16,826 nt of DNA from an uncultured Parabacteroides sp. (GCF_902493135.1 NZ_CABUOD010000061.1:1-16826), one strand, 5' to 3'. Shown: positions 1-6,707, counted from the first letter of the stretch. The notes: generated from the letters alone by a model not told the origin. Program-made: numbers and translations.

Positions 1-3
1 TTT

Positions 4-77
4 GGTGCGTTAGTTCAGTTGGTTAGAATACATGCCTGTCACGCATGGGGTCACGGGTTCGAGTCCCGTACGCACCG
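4..77 (+). tRNA. tRNA-Asp (anticodon GTC)
   Basis: A complete cloverleaf can be read. The acceptor stem GGTGCGT (4-10) pairs with ACGCACC (70-76), followed by discriminator G77. The anticodon loop CCTGTCACG carries GTC, which reads Asp codons. The T arm contains GGGTTCGAGTCCC. No CCA end is encoded, as is usual in Bacteroidota. The gene starts only three bases from the window edge, so any upstream tRNA cluster or promoter cannot be seen. Confidence 0.97.
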
Positions 78-110
78 CGATAAATATTGAAAATCAATGT
101 TTTATAAAGA

Positions 111-155
111 AAATACCCGGTTTTACACCCAATAATGTAAAACCGGGTATTTTTT
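111..155 (+). terminator. Intrinsic terminator after tRNA-Asp
   Basis: A perfect 16-bp stem, 111-126 with 137-152, has a 10-base loop, a central ACCCGG/CCGGGT core and a run of T residues at 150-155. It lies 33 bases after the tRNA and would end that transcript. Because the left arm starts with an A-run, it may also serve as a terminator for leftward transcription coming out of the XRE gene at 211. Confidence 0.9.
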
Positions 156-210
156 GTATTATTTAAAATTTTCTGTTGATGGATTGAGTTCTTATCATAT
201 AATATGAAAG

Positions 211-438
211 TTATTCCAGGGCTTGGTCGGGGAAAAAATAACTGAAGCTACACCCAAACACCCGGACAATTTCGTTAAGATGGTTTAAATTATACTTTGC
301 TCTTTTTCGTGGATTTTCACAGTCGCGGATAAATCCCTGACTCAAGTTTATGTTATCACCAAATTCCCTCTGGGACATTCCTTTTTCTATACGGAGTTCT
401 TTCACTCTTTGAATTACAAAATCTTCTATTTGTGTCAT
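211..438 (-). CDS. Small XRE-family helix-turn-helix regulator
   Basis: A 75-residue protein made almost entirely of one XRE/Cro-like DNA-binding domain. Residues about 9-65 fit the five-helix fold: EKGMSQREFGDNI forms the first HTH helix and SQGFIRDCEN the recognition helix, then a GCSFSYFF tail like the usual 'dis-LF' end of this fold. No effector, peptidase or toxin domain is present, so it probably acts as a dimeric repressor or a small accessory regulator. The start codon at 438 is preceded by a good purine-rich site (AAAGGAAGAA), which is itself one arm of a perfect inverted repeat at 442-465. This suggests self-regulation. The target genes are unknown. No toxin gene adjoins it, so an antitoxin role is not supported. 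It is divergent from tag, with 264 bases between them. Confidence 0.85.
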   Translation of the reverse strand: MTQIEDFVIQRVKELRIEKGMSQREFGDNINLSQGFIRDCENPRKRAKYNLNHLNEIVRVFGCSFSYFFPDQALE

Positions 439-441
439 ACA

Positions 442-465
442 TTCTTCCTTTTGTCAAAGGAAGAA
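442..465. promoter_or_regulatory. Perfect 10-bp inverted repeat over the XRE gene's ribosome binding site
   Basis: TTCTTCCTTT (442-451) and AAAGGAAGAA (456-465) are exact reverse complements around TGTC. In the minus-strand mRNA the 3' arm is the Shine-Dalgarno-like AAAGGAAGAA, three bases from the start codon at 438. The repeat may be an operator for the XRE protein, an mRNA hairpin that hides the ribosome binding site, or both. The symmetry is seen directly; the function is inferred. Confidence 0.6.
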
Positions 466-651
466 CTCTTTGCATAAACATTAGAGGGTACATGTGCTCT
501 TATATAATGTGTGTATATTTTCCTCACTGTAGAAGAACATAGTATCATGATAGTTTTAGCGTGATTGATAGCTTTCAGTACTAATCTTTTTTTCTCCTTT
601 GAATAAATATGACGGTTTAAGGAATTTGTTGAAAAGTTTTTAGACTGCTCT

Positions 652-682
652 CTTGTGTATTCATCTTTAATAAATACCTTTG
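652..682 (+). promoter_or_regulatory. Promoter of tag
   Basis: CTTG at 652-655, 19 bases, then TACCTTTG at 675-682. This matches the Bacteroidota -33/-7 pattern (TTTG and TAnnTTTG). Transcription would begin near 689, leaving a very short leader before the ATG at 703. The rest of the 439-702 gap is AT-rich, and I see nothing else in it beyond the inverted repeat at 442-465. Confidence 0.65.
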
Positions 683-702
683 AGAATTATAAATCATGAA
701 AG

Positions 703-1296
703 ATGGAAGATATTATAAATAGACGTTGTGGTTGGGCTGGAACTGACGATTTGTATGTGAGATATCACGATGAGGAATGGGGGCGATTGATTACCGATGA
801 TAAAACCTTATTCGAATTTCTGGTTCTGGAGAGTGCTCAGGCTGGATTGGCTTGGATTACGATTCTTCGCAAACGCGAAGGATATAAAAAGGCATTTTGC
901 AACTTCGATGTTGAGAAAGTGGCCTCGATGACCTCGGATGATATTGACCGGTTGATGCTTTTTGATGGGATTGTCAGGAATCGGCTGAAGATCGCATCCG
1001 CCATCACGAATGCCAAATGTTTTATGGCGATTCAAAAGGAATTTGGCAGTTTCTATAATTATACGTTATCATTTCTTCCCGGACAGAAACCGATTGTAAA
1101 CCGTTTTAAATCATTAAAGGAGATTCCTGCTACGACTCCGGAATCGGACGCAATGAGCAAGGATATGAAGAAACGAGGATTTAAGTTCTTCGGTTCTACT
1201 ATATGTTATGCTCATATGCAGGCAACAGGGTTTGTTAATGATCACTTGGAAGGATGTTTTTGCAGGGAGAAGATTCTTGCTGATTGCCCCGTTTAG
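703..1296 (+). CDS. tag: DNA-3-methyladenine glycosylase I
   Basis: A cytoplasmic base-excision repair enzyme that removes 3-methyladenine from alkylated DNA, leaving an abasic site. The 197-residue protein aligns along its whole length with the E. coli Tag pattern. RCGW (C9) and YHDEEWG (H22) are followed by LESAQAGLAWITIL, with E43 in the place of the catalytic glutamate. KKRGFKFFGSTICYAHMQA follows, and the end NDHLEGC supplies H181 and C185. C9, H22, H181 and C185 correspond to the zinc-snap ligands of the family. The ATG at 703 is chosen because C9 then sits at the expected N-terminal distance; the ATG at 696 is out of frame. It is probably a single-gene unit with its own promoter. The 3' end is about 10 residues longer than the E. 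coli enzyme and adds two more cysteines. Confidence 0.95.
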   Translation: MEDIINRRCGWAGTDDLYVRYHDEEWGRLITDDKTLFEFLVLESAQAGLAWITILRKREGYKKAFCNFDVEKVASMTSDDIDRLMLFDGIVRNRLKIASAITNAKCFMAIQKEFGSFYNYTLSFLPGQKPIVNRFKSLKEIPATTPESDAMSKDMKKRGFKFFGSTICYAHMQATGFVNDHLEGCFCREKILADCPV

Positions 1297-1403
1297 CGGT
1301 TTCTGGAGGGTAAACGCTCTTTACGAAGTGGGCGTCTAATCCGGATAATAGCACTGTTTTGCCGGTCTTAACAAGAAAAATGACAATTTATAGGGTGATA
1401 ATA

Positions 1404-1434
1404 GTTGTTGGTTTGATTAATAGTGTTACCTTTG
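1404..1434 (+). promoter_or_regulatory. Promoter of the RRM gene
   Basis: GTTG at 1404-1407, 19 bases, then TACCTTTG at 1427-1434, the same -7 octamer as tag. Transcription would begin near 1441, giving a leader of about 108 bases before the ATG at 1549. The leader is pyrimidine-rich; no riboswitch is recognised in it. Confidence 0.6.
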
Positions 1435-1548
1435 AGTCAGAGTTTGAGTTACGTATTATTAGCGTATAGTTCTTCTTTATTATAAGTAGGCCTCTCCATT
1501 AATTTTCCTCTCATACCCTATTAGTATTTATTAAAAACGAAATTTTAA

Positions 1549-1857
1549 ATGAACATTTACATTACAGGTTTGAATTATAGCATTAATGATGCTGATTTGA
1601 ATGATTTGTTTGCAGAGTATGGAGAGATTACGTCTGCAAAAGTTATCATGGACAGAGAAACTGGAAGATCCAGAGGATTCGGTTTTGTTGAAATGGTAAA
1701 CGATGCTGATGGCGAAAAGGCTATCGAGGCGCTTAATGGAGCTGAATTTGAGAAAAAAGTGATCTCGGTAAGCGTGGCCCGTCCCCGCGCCGAAAAACCT
1801 TCAAACGGCGGATACCGTGAAAGAAGAGGTGGTTATAGTAATTCCAGACGATATTGA
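1549..1857 (+). CDS. RRM-domain RNA-binding protein
   Basis: A 102-residue protein consisting of one RNA recognition motif and a short basic tail. RNP2 is IYITGL (residues 3-8) and RNP1 is RGFGFVEM (42-49); the aromatic residues that stack on RNA are present. Residues 78-102 are rich in Arg, Gly, Tyr and Ser, like the glycine/arginine tails of eukaryotic and cyanobacterial RRM proteins. Single-RRM proteins are abundant in Bacteroidota, where they are thought to act as post-transcriptional regulators in the absence of Hfq; this protein's targets are unknown. The start lies directly after an A-rich stretch with no strong Shine-Dalgarno sequence, as is normal in the phylum. It has its own promoter and a long leader, so it may be controlled at the RNA level. 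Confidence 0.93.
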   Translation: MNIYITGLNYSINDADLNDLFAEYGEITSAKVIMDRETGRSRGFGFVEMVNDADGEKAIEALNGAEFEKKVISVSVARPRAEKPSNGGYRERRGGYSNSRRY

Positions 1858-1897
1858 TCTCCTGATATATGGGGGTATGTCATAAATCTGTATATTA

Positions 1898-1997
1898 GAA
1901 CACAGATAACACAGATGAGACGGATTCACACAGATTGATTATTGTTGATCAATAAAAAAATCTGCGGTTCTCTGTCGGATCTGTGTCATCTGCGTTC
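1898..1997. repeat. Large imperfect inverted repeat, probable interspersed element
   Basis: A 39-base left arm (1898-1936) matches the reverse complement of a 39-base right arm (1959-1997) at 29 of 39 positions. The best-matching parts are GAACRCAGATRACACAGAT at the outer ends and CAGATT at the inner ends. The 22-base centre holds a further palindrome, ATTGAT (1934-1939) with ATCAAT (1948-1953). The ACACAGAT words repeat within each arm. Three mismatches become G:U pairs in a minus-strand transcript, only one in a plus-strand transcript. It has no coding capacity. It resembles the dispersed 'ACACAGAT' hairpins I associate with Bacteroidota genomes (from memory, not searched). In the rest of the 1858-2176 gap I see only a weak GCAGG/CCTGC hairpin near 2067-2090. 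Confidence 0.7.
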
Positions 1998-2176
1998 CGT
2001 TTTCTATTTTTGACACTCCTTCATGACTCTTCCATAGCTTAGTTAGCTCCTACTCTTCAATGCAATAGCAGGGATTTTTTTATATCCTGCGTTTCCATAT
2101 TCCGGAAATACCTTGGCATTCCACTCCGAACCTTTACATAAGAGGTTGATTATTAATGTAATTAAATATAGATTAA

Positions 2177-2635
2177 ATGGCAAAATCCGTAACATACAAT
2201 AAACGAGAAAACGAAAAAAAGAAACAAGCCCGGCGGGCAGAAAAACAAAAAAAGAAGGAAGACAGAAAACTACTTGGCAAAGCGAATAGTTTTGATGATA
2301 TGATCGCTTATGTGGATGAAAATGGTGTGATTACATCGACTCCTCCCGAAGTGAATCCTAATAAAGAAGAGATTAAACAAGAAGAGATTCTTATCTCGAC
2401 TCCCAAAAAAGAAGATATAGAGACGCCTTCCGTACTGAAAGGGAGAGTTGATTATTTTAATGAATCAAAAGGTTATGGTTTTATCAAAGACCTTGATAGT
2501 GCCGAGAAGTATTTTTTTCATGTCAGCAATAATACACTGACCGATATTTCGGAAACTGACATCGTTACTTTTGAACTTGAACGCGGTCTGAGGGGGATGA
2601 ATGCGATTAATATTCGTATTGAAAACGAATCCTGA
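2177..2635 (+). CDS. Cold-shock-domain protein with basic N-terminal tail
   Basis: A 152-residue protein. Residues 1-32 are a highly charged lysine/arginine tail likely to bind nucleic acid. Residues 33-85 are an acidic, probably flexible linker. Residues 87-150 form a cold-shock (OB-fold) domain with RNP1 KGYGFIKD (98-105) and RNP2 KYFFHVS (111-117), which bind single-stranded RNA or DNA. At twice the length of CspA it belongs to the longer Bacteroidota form. Its likely role is as an RNA chaperone, possibly ribosome- or mRNA-associated; this is inferred from the domain. It lies near the RRM gene but is separated from it by the inverted repeat, so co-transcription is not obvious. No convincing TAnnTTTG box precedes it; TACCTTGG at 2109-2116 is the nearest match. 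Confidence 0.88.
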   Translation: MAKSVTYNKRENEKKKQARRAEKQKKKEDRKLLGKANSFDDMIAYVDENGVITSTPPEVNPNKEEIKQEEILISTPKKEDIETPSVLKGRVDYFNESKGYGFIKDLDSAEKYFFHVSNNTLTDISETDIVTFELERGLRGMNAINIRIENES

Positions 2636-2669
2636 CAAGATGCAATAAATCTTGGAAAGTCTTTTAGAG

Positions 2670-2887
2670 TCATGATTTATTGTTCAGAAAGCTCACGATA
2701 TAGGTGGCTATCGGGAGCCTTCTTTGACTATTTCGGTTCGTTGAGTGAAGACCAGTGATAAAATGATGGCGACCATCACTAAGGTGAAATCGAAAATGGG
2801 CTTGAATTTACCGGACTCTTTATTGTAACGGCTGGCGGTGTAGTTGACTTGGGCTTGATCTCTAATAGGACATCGATAGAAAAACAT
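2670..2887 (-). pseudogene. Frameshifted remnant of a membrane protein, possibly YczE-like
   Basis: The minus strand from 2887 to 2708 reads as 59 codons with protein-like content. It includes the charged stretch SRYNKESGKFKP and a clear transmembrane segment, IFDFTLVMVAIILSLVF, then IVKEGSR and a stop. Dropping one base near 2714 lets the frame continue as PIATYIVSFLNNKS to a stop at 2670-2672. The pattern FD-TLV-(hydrophobic)-VxEG(S/T)-VIA resembles, from memory, the last membrane segments of YczE-type proteins (DUF6198). The first three or four membrane segments are missing. It is therefore best read as a decayed 3' fragment. The family assignment is tentative. The rest of the 2636-2971 gap holds only the inverted repeat at 2897-2925. 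Confidence 0.45.
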
Positions 2888-2896
2888 TATTCATCG

Positions 2897-2925
2897 AAGC
2901 GATTGTTACTATTTGTCAATCGCTT
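2897..2925. promoter_or_regulatory. Perfect 9-bp inverted repeat upstream of the MarC-family gene
   Basis: AAGCGATTG (2897-2905) and CAATCGCTT (2917-2925) are exact reverse complements around 11 bases. A -7-like TACCTTTA lies at 2942-2949, which places the right arm in the -33 region of a possible promoter for the gene at 2972; no good -33 box is seen. The repeat could be an operator. It could equally be a terminator remnant of the neighbouring pseudogene. Confidence 0.4.
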
Positions 2926-2971
2926 GTTGGGAAAGATTTTGTACCTTTAGAGCAATTAAAAAGAGTATCTT

Positions 2972-3571
2972 ATGTTTGAAAGTTTTGATTTTCAGCAAAT
3001 GATCAGTGCATTCATTGTATTATTTGCAGTGATTGATATTATTGGTTCCATTCCGATTATTATCAATTTGAAAGAAAAGGGTAAGGATGTGAACGCCATG
3101 AAGGCGACGGTTATCTCTTTTTTGTTGATGATCGGATTCTTTTATGCAGGTGATGTCCTGCTGCGGCTTTTCCATGTGGATATCGAATCGTTTGCAGTAG
3201 CTGGTTCGTTTGTTATTTTCCTGTTGTCGCTGGAGATGATACTCGATATAGAAATCTTTAAAAACCAAGGACCGATAAAAGAGGCGACTCTGGTTCCGTT
3301 GGTCTTTCCTTTACTGGCCGGTGCCGGCTCGTTTACCACATTGTTGTCTTTGAGGGCGGAGTATGCCAGTGTCAATATAGTGATAGCTTTAATACTGAAT
3401 ATGATATGGGTTTATTTTGTTGTCCGTATGACAGCCCGTATCGAACGTTTTTTTGGAAAAGGCGGAATCTACATTATCCGGAAATTCTTCGGCATTATTC
3501 TGTTGGCGATATCAGTCCGCTTGTTTACCGTCAATATCAATCTTCTGGTAGAAGCACTGCAAGGGCATTGA
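2972..3571 (+). CDS. MarC-family (UPF0056) integral membrane protein
   Basis: A 199-residue inner-membrane protein with about six hydrophobic segments, roughly residues 10-30, 43-63, 72-92, 106-126, 133-153 and 168-190. The MarC family pattern is visible: an N-terminal FAVIDIIGSIPI segment (family 'DPxGxxPxF' region) and a central PLVFPLLAGAGSFTTLLSL segment, the counterpart of the 'PLAxPLxxGPG' motif. Length agrees with the family (about 200-220). Some relatives are annotated as neutral amino-acid transporters, but the E. coli MarC protein has no established antibiotic-resistance role, so no substrate is assigned. The gene stands alone and ends almost against the oppositely oriented M23 gene, with only 8 bases between the coding regions. 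Confidence 0.9.
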   Translation: MFESFDFQQMISAFIVLFAVIDIIGSIPIIINLKEKGKDVNAMKATVISFLLMIGFFYAGDVLLRLFHVDIESFAVAGSFVIFLLSLEMILDIEIFKNQGPIKEATLVPLVFPLLAGAGSFTTLLSLRAEYASVNIVIALILNMIWVYFVVRMTARIERFFGKGGIYIIRKFFGIILLAISVRLFTVNINLLVEALQGH

Positions 3572-3597
3572 AAAGGAATTTATAAAGTTTCCTTTTC
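3570..3597. terminator. Possible bidirectional terminator between convergent genes
   Basis: GAAAAGGAA (3570-3578) pairs with TTCCTTTTC (3589-3597) around a 10-base loop, overlapping both stop codons of the convergent genes. The stem is AT-rich with few G:C pairs, so it would be a weak hairpin, but its position and symmetrical A-run/T-run arms fit a shared terminator. Confidence 0.4.
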
Positions 3598-4434
3598 GCT
3601 ATCTATTTGTCCTTTGTTTTTGCGGGCGGCAGGTGAATAACTGTAATCGCCTGCAAACTGATGTGGCATTAGCTCGACGGATTTTACTGCGATTTTGTTG
3701 CCTTTTTTGGTGAATACCAAGCATTGATCGTTAAGTTTTCGTTCTTGCAGGTCGAATACTAAATTCGGATTGAAGTGTTGCCCGTTTACCCGTACTTCAA
3801 AATGAAGATGTTCGGTCGTGGCCCTTCCGGTACGTCCGGTCAGGGCAATCGGTTGTCCGGCTTTTACATAATCTCCCGGCTTTACCAGATTCTTGGAGTT
3901 ATGACTGTAGACTGTTTCTAATCCGTTGTAGTGGCGTACGACAATTACATTTCCGTATGCATAATAGGGCTTTGCTAAACGGACAATTCCATCGAAAGCC
4001 GATACAATCGTATCATTGGCACGGGTTTTCAGATCGACACCCGAATGGTGTTTCCTGCGTCCGGCATACGGGGATATTACTTTTGCTCCGGGTAAGGGGA
4101 ATGCATAATCTTCTTTTTGTACCAAACTTAAATCTATAAGCATCGAATTTTCTTCCGCCATCAGTAGTGGATCTGATGCGGCAATATCGCTTTTTTCCCT
4201 GCTGGAAAAGTTTTCTGTAATATTTTTGCGGGGAGATGTTTGTTTGTTCAGTTTCGGTTCTTCCGGAAACAGAAAAGCAAAGTCTGTATTAGGAAGAGGA
4301 ATATCCGTTGTCGGCAGAACTAAGAGCGATTCCTGCTGCGGTGCAGGCTGTGTCCGAGCAGTCCATAAAGAATGGCATGCGTTTAACACGAGTAAGACGG
4401 TGACTGACAGTATGCTGTAGTGTGTTTTAGACAT
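3580..4434 (-). CDS. M23-family peptidase lipoprotein (murein endopeptidase-like)
   Basis: A 284-residue envelope protein. Residues 1-20 form a lipoprotein signal ending in the lipobox LNAC, so C20 should be lipidated. Residues 21-105 are a proline-rich, probably disordered spacer. Residues 110-228 form an M23/LytM domain with the expected zinc ligands: H130 and D134 in HHSGVD, and H211 in HLHFEV, with H178 (YSHN) and H209 as the other active-site histidines. All catalytic positions are present, so it is likely an active peptidoglycan endopeptidase and not an EnvC-type activator. The last 55 residues are outside the domain and of unknown role. It has its own promoter at 4456-4463. It converges on the MarC-family gene, and a functional link is not evident. 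Confidence 0.92.
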   Translation of the reverse strand: MSKTHYSILSVTVLLVLNACHSLWTARTQPAPQQESLLVLPTTDIPLPNTDFAFLFPEEPKLNKQTSPRKNITENFSSREKSDIAASDPLLMAEENSMLIDLSLVQKEDYAFPLPGAKVISPYAGRRKHHSGVDLKTRANDTIVSAFDGIVRLAKPYYAYGNVIVVRHYNGLETVYSHNSKNLVKPGDYVKAGQPIALTGRTGRATTEHLHFEVRVNGQHFNPNLVFDLQERKLNDQCLVFTKKGNKIAVKSVELMPHQFAGDYSYSPAARKNKGQIDSEKETL

Positions 4435-4455
4435 TTTGTGAAATTGTTAGCACTG

Positions 4456-4463
4456 CAAAAGTA
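4456..4463 (-). promoter_or_regulatory. -7 box for the M23 lipoprotein gene
   Basis: Read on the minus strand, 4463 to 4456 is TACTTTTG, an exact TAnnTTTG match 21 bases before the ATG at 4434. No good -33 box is present at the expected spacing. It lies downstream of the uxu terminator, which supports independent transcription. Confidence 0.5.
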
Positions 4464-4552
4464 GGGAAAAACGGTTAAAATCGCTATCCTCTTTTTCTTT
4501 GTTTACATATCATTCTGATTTCTTTATATTTATTTTCGTTTTGAAAAGAGCG

Positions 4553-4596
4553 GAAAAGGAAAAAGAAAGGCGTCCGAAAAAGAGTCGAACGCCTTT
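4553..4596 (-). terminator. Intrinsic terminator of the uxu operon
   Basis: On the minus strand, AAAGGCGTTCGA (4596-4585) pairs with TCGGACGCCTTT (4577-4566), with one G:U pair and a 7-base loop, and is followed by a T-rich tract at 4565-4553. It lies 33 bases after the uxuA stop codon. Confidence 0.85.
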
Positions 4597-4629
4597 CAAT
4601 GTCAAACTATTTGTGATTACTTGTCACTA

Positions 4630-5802
4630 TTATTTAAATAAAGAACGAGCAATACCCAGTTCCAAGCCACGCAATTCAGCCAAGCTACGCAAACGACCGA
4701 TACAGGAATAACCCGGATTTGTTTTCTTGTGCAAGTCATCGATCATCTGATGACCGTGATCCGGGCGCATCGCGATCGAGCAACCGCGTTCCTGTTCGAT
4801 TTCAAGAAGTGCCTTCATTACTTCATAAACGTTCACGTCGCCTTCCAATAGGTTTGCTTCGAAGAAGTTTCCGGCTTCGTCGCGTTTGGTACTGCGAATA
4901 TGGACAAAGTCGATACGGTCGCCAAAACGCTTCATCATGCCTGCCAGGTCATTGTCGCCACGAACGCCGAATGAACCGGTGCAGAGACATAAACCGTTAC
5001 TTTTGTTCGGCACGGCTTCGATCAATTTGCGAAAATCTTCTTCAGTACTCAAGATACGGGGCAAGCCCAGGATCGAGTAGGGAGGATCGTCCGGATGGAT
5101 AACCATACGTACGCCTACTTCGTCGGCAACCGGAGTGATCTCTTTCAGGAAATAAATCAAGTTGGCCCGAAGTCTTTCTGCATTGATATCTTTATAACGA
5201 TCCAGTTCGGCACGGAACTGATCCAATGTAAAGCTTTCTTCCGAACCCGGTAAACCGGCGATCATGTTACGAACCAGCAATGCTTTGTCATCTTCGCTCA
5301 TTTCGTCGAGACGGGCCTTTGCAATCGCTTTTTCTTCGTCTGTATATTCTTGTTCTGCAGCAGGGCGTTTCAAAATATAAAGATCGAAAGCCATGAAAGC
5401 GGCACGTTCGAAACGCAATGCTTTGGAACCGTCCGGCATGGTATAGGCCAAGTTGGTGCGGGTCCAGTCCAGAACCGGCATAAAGTTGTAAGTGATCACA
5501 CGGATATCACAAGCTGCGAGGTTACGGATGCTTTCTTTGTAATTGTCGATATATTTCTGGAAATCTCCACTCTGTGTTTTGATATGTTCATGTACAGGTA
5601 CACTTTCCACTACGCTCCAACGTAAGCCGGCAGCTTCGATCATATCCTTGCGTTTTTGGATTTCTTCAACTGTCCATACTTCTCCGTTCGGGATATGGTG
5701 CAAGGCATTTACGATTCCGGTAGCACCGGCTTGGCGGATATCGGAAAGGCTAACTGGATCGTTCGGTCCGTACCAACGCCATGTTTGTTCGCATAAATAC
5801 AT
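4630..5802 (-). CDS. uxuA: Mannonate dehydratase
   Basis: A 390-residue cytoplasmic TIM-barrel metalloenzyme that dehydrates D-mannonate to 2-keto-3-deoxy-D-gluconate in glucuronate breakdown. The N-terminus MYLCEQTWRWYGPNDPVSL is typical. The metal-binding positions expected for UxuA can be seen: H236 (VIHPDDPP), C274 (LCTGSFG), H301 (VHIRS) and D348 (MRPDHGH). Their spacing fits the family, so the enzyme should be active. Length matches UxuA proteins (about 390). The start lies 23 bases after the SDR stop codon, in the same orientation and before a strong terminator, so the two form an operon. The upstream LacI-type regulator probably controls it. Genes for uronate isomerase, KDG kinase and KDPG aldolase are not in the window. 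Confidence 0.96.
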   Translation of the reverse strand: MYLCEQTWRWYGPNDPVSLSDIRQAGATGIVNALHHIPNGEVWTVEEIQKRKDMIEAAGLRWSVVESVPVHEHIKTQSGDFQKYIDNYKESIRNLAACDIRVITYNFMPVLDWTRTNLAYTMPDGSKALRFERAAFMAFDLYILKRPAAEQEYTDEEKAIAKARLDEMSEDDKALLVRNMIAGLPGSEESFTLDQFRAELDRYKDINAERLRANLIYFLKEITPVADEVGVRMVIHPDDPPYSILGLPRILSTEEDFRKLIEAVPNKSNGLCLCTGSFGVRGDNDLAGMMKRFGDRIDFVHIRSTKRDEAGNFFEANLLEGDVNVYEVMKALLEIEQERGCSIAMRPDHGHQMIDDLHKKTNPGYSCIGRLRSLAELRGLELGIARSLFK

Positions 5803-5825
5803 AATGTCTTGTTTTAATTGTGAGA

Positions 5826-6638
5826 TTAAATAGAAAAAGCATCAAAACCACCGTCTACGATAGCGATTGTTCCGGTTACGAATTTGGAAGCGTCGCTGAT
5901 CAGATACTGGATCGTACCAAACAGTTCATCCGGTGTACCCAGACGTCTGAACGGAGTATGTGCAATAACGGATTCGGCACGCGGAGTGTAGGATCCGTCC
6001 GGATTAGTCATCAAAGTACGGTTCTGTTCCGTCAGGAAGAATCCCGGAGCGATTGCATTTACACGCAAACCTTCTCCGAATTTGATCGCCAATTCACCGG
6101 CCAGGTATTTAGTCAGGTTGGAGATGGCTGCTTTAGCCGCGCCATAACCAACTACACGGGTAAGCGGACGCAAGGCGGATTCGGAAGAGAAGTTGACGAT
6201 AGCCCCTTCTTTCTGGTTTGCCATTACATCGGCAAATACCATTGTCGGGAGAACTGTTCCGAACAGGTTCAGGTCTACCACCTTACGGAAAGCGTCGATG
6301 TTCAGGTCAAAAATCGTGCTGTCCGGTCCGATAGTCGCACCTGCCATATTTCCGCCGGCTGCATTCAGCAACGCATCGATACGACCGTATTTGGCCAGGA
6401 TATCTTTTTTGTTCTGTTCCAGAACTTCTTTGTTTAATACGTCAGTCAGGAAAAAACTTGCTTCTCCGCCTTTAGCTTTGATGTCGGCTACAATCTGTTC
6501 ACCAACTTCGGCTGCACGATCGAGAATAACGATTTTGGCACCTTCTTCAGCCAAATGGCCTGCAATACCTCTACCTAAAATTCCGGCTCCACCGGTAATA
6601 ATGACAACTTTGTCTTTAACGCAAAATAAATTAGCCAT
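5826..6638 (-). CDS. uxuB: SDR-family D-mannonate oxidoreductase (fructuronate reductase)
   Basis: A 270-residue short-chain dehydrogenase/reductase predicted to interconvert D-fructuronate and D-mannonate with NAD(P)H, feeding uxuA. SDR features are the cofactor loop TGGAGILGRGIA (15-26), D40 at the end of beta-2 (suggesting NAD preference), NAAGG (92-96), a serine pair at S151/S152, and the catalytic Y165 and K169 (YGAAK). PGFFLTEQNR follows in the substrate region. It is the B. subtilis-type UxuB, unrelated to the long-chain mannitol-dehydrogenase-type UxuB of E. coli. The in-frame ATG at 6710 is rejected because the -7 box at 6708-6715 overlaps it; the ATG at 6638 gives the usual SDR N-terminus. 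The pathway role rests on the family and on adjacency to uxuA. Confidence 0.87.
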   Translation of the reverse strand: MANLFCVKDKVVIITGGAGILGRGIAGHLAEEGAKIVILDRAAEVGEQIVADIKAKGGEASFFLTDVLNKEVLEQNKKDILAKYGRIDALLNAAGGNMAGATIGPDSTIFDLNIDAFRKVVDLNLFGTVLPTMVFADVMANQKEGAIVNFSSESALRPLTRVVGYGAAKAAISNLTKYLAGELAIKFGEGLRVNAIAPGFFLTEQNRTLMTNPDGSYTPRAESVIAHTPFRRLGTPDELFGTIQYLISDASKFVTGTIAIVDGGFDAFSI

Positions 6639-6684
6639 ATTTTTATTGTTTATGATTGTGATAATTTCATTGTTACTATTCCAT

Positions 6685-6698
6685 TGTGCTCGCGCACA
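6685..6698. promoter_or_regulatory. Candidate LacI-type operator of the uxu operon
   Basis: TGTGC-TCGC-GCACA is a 14-base inverted repeat with 5-bp arms and a CG-containing centre. It lies 10-23 bases downstream of the -7 box, at the transcription start of the uxuB-uxuA operon. LacI-family repressors bind short palindromes of this kind, and the regulator gene is the next gene upstream. Binding is inferred. Confidence 0.5.
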
Positions 6699-6707
6699 CA
6701 TTGGGTA

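Noticed and set aside
211..438. XRE protein as antitoxin of a toxin-antitoxin pair
   Set aside because: No small toxin-like gene lies on either side; the neighbours are a terminator and the divergent tag gene.
1..465. tRNA-Asp followed by an XRE gene as the edge of an integrated element
   Set aside because: No integrase, no repeat of the tRNA 3' end and no mobile genes are seen in the window; the XRE gene alone is not enough.
1288..1320. CGTTTA/TAAACG hairpin after tag considered as a terminator
   Set aside because: The stem is only 6 bp with a long loop and only a short T-run follows; too weak to annotate.
5820..6437. A 205-codon plus-strand frame opposite the SDR gene
   Set aside because: The minus-strand SDR has every family motif; this frame is a shadow rich in Cys, Ser, Arg and Gln.
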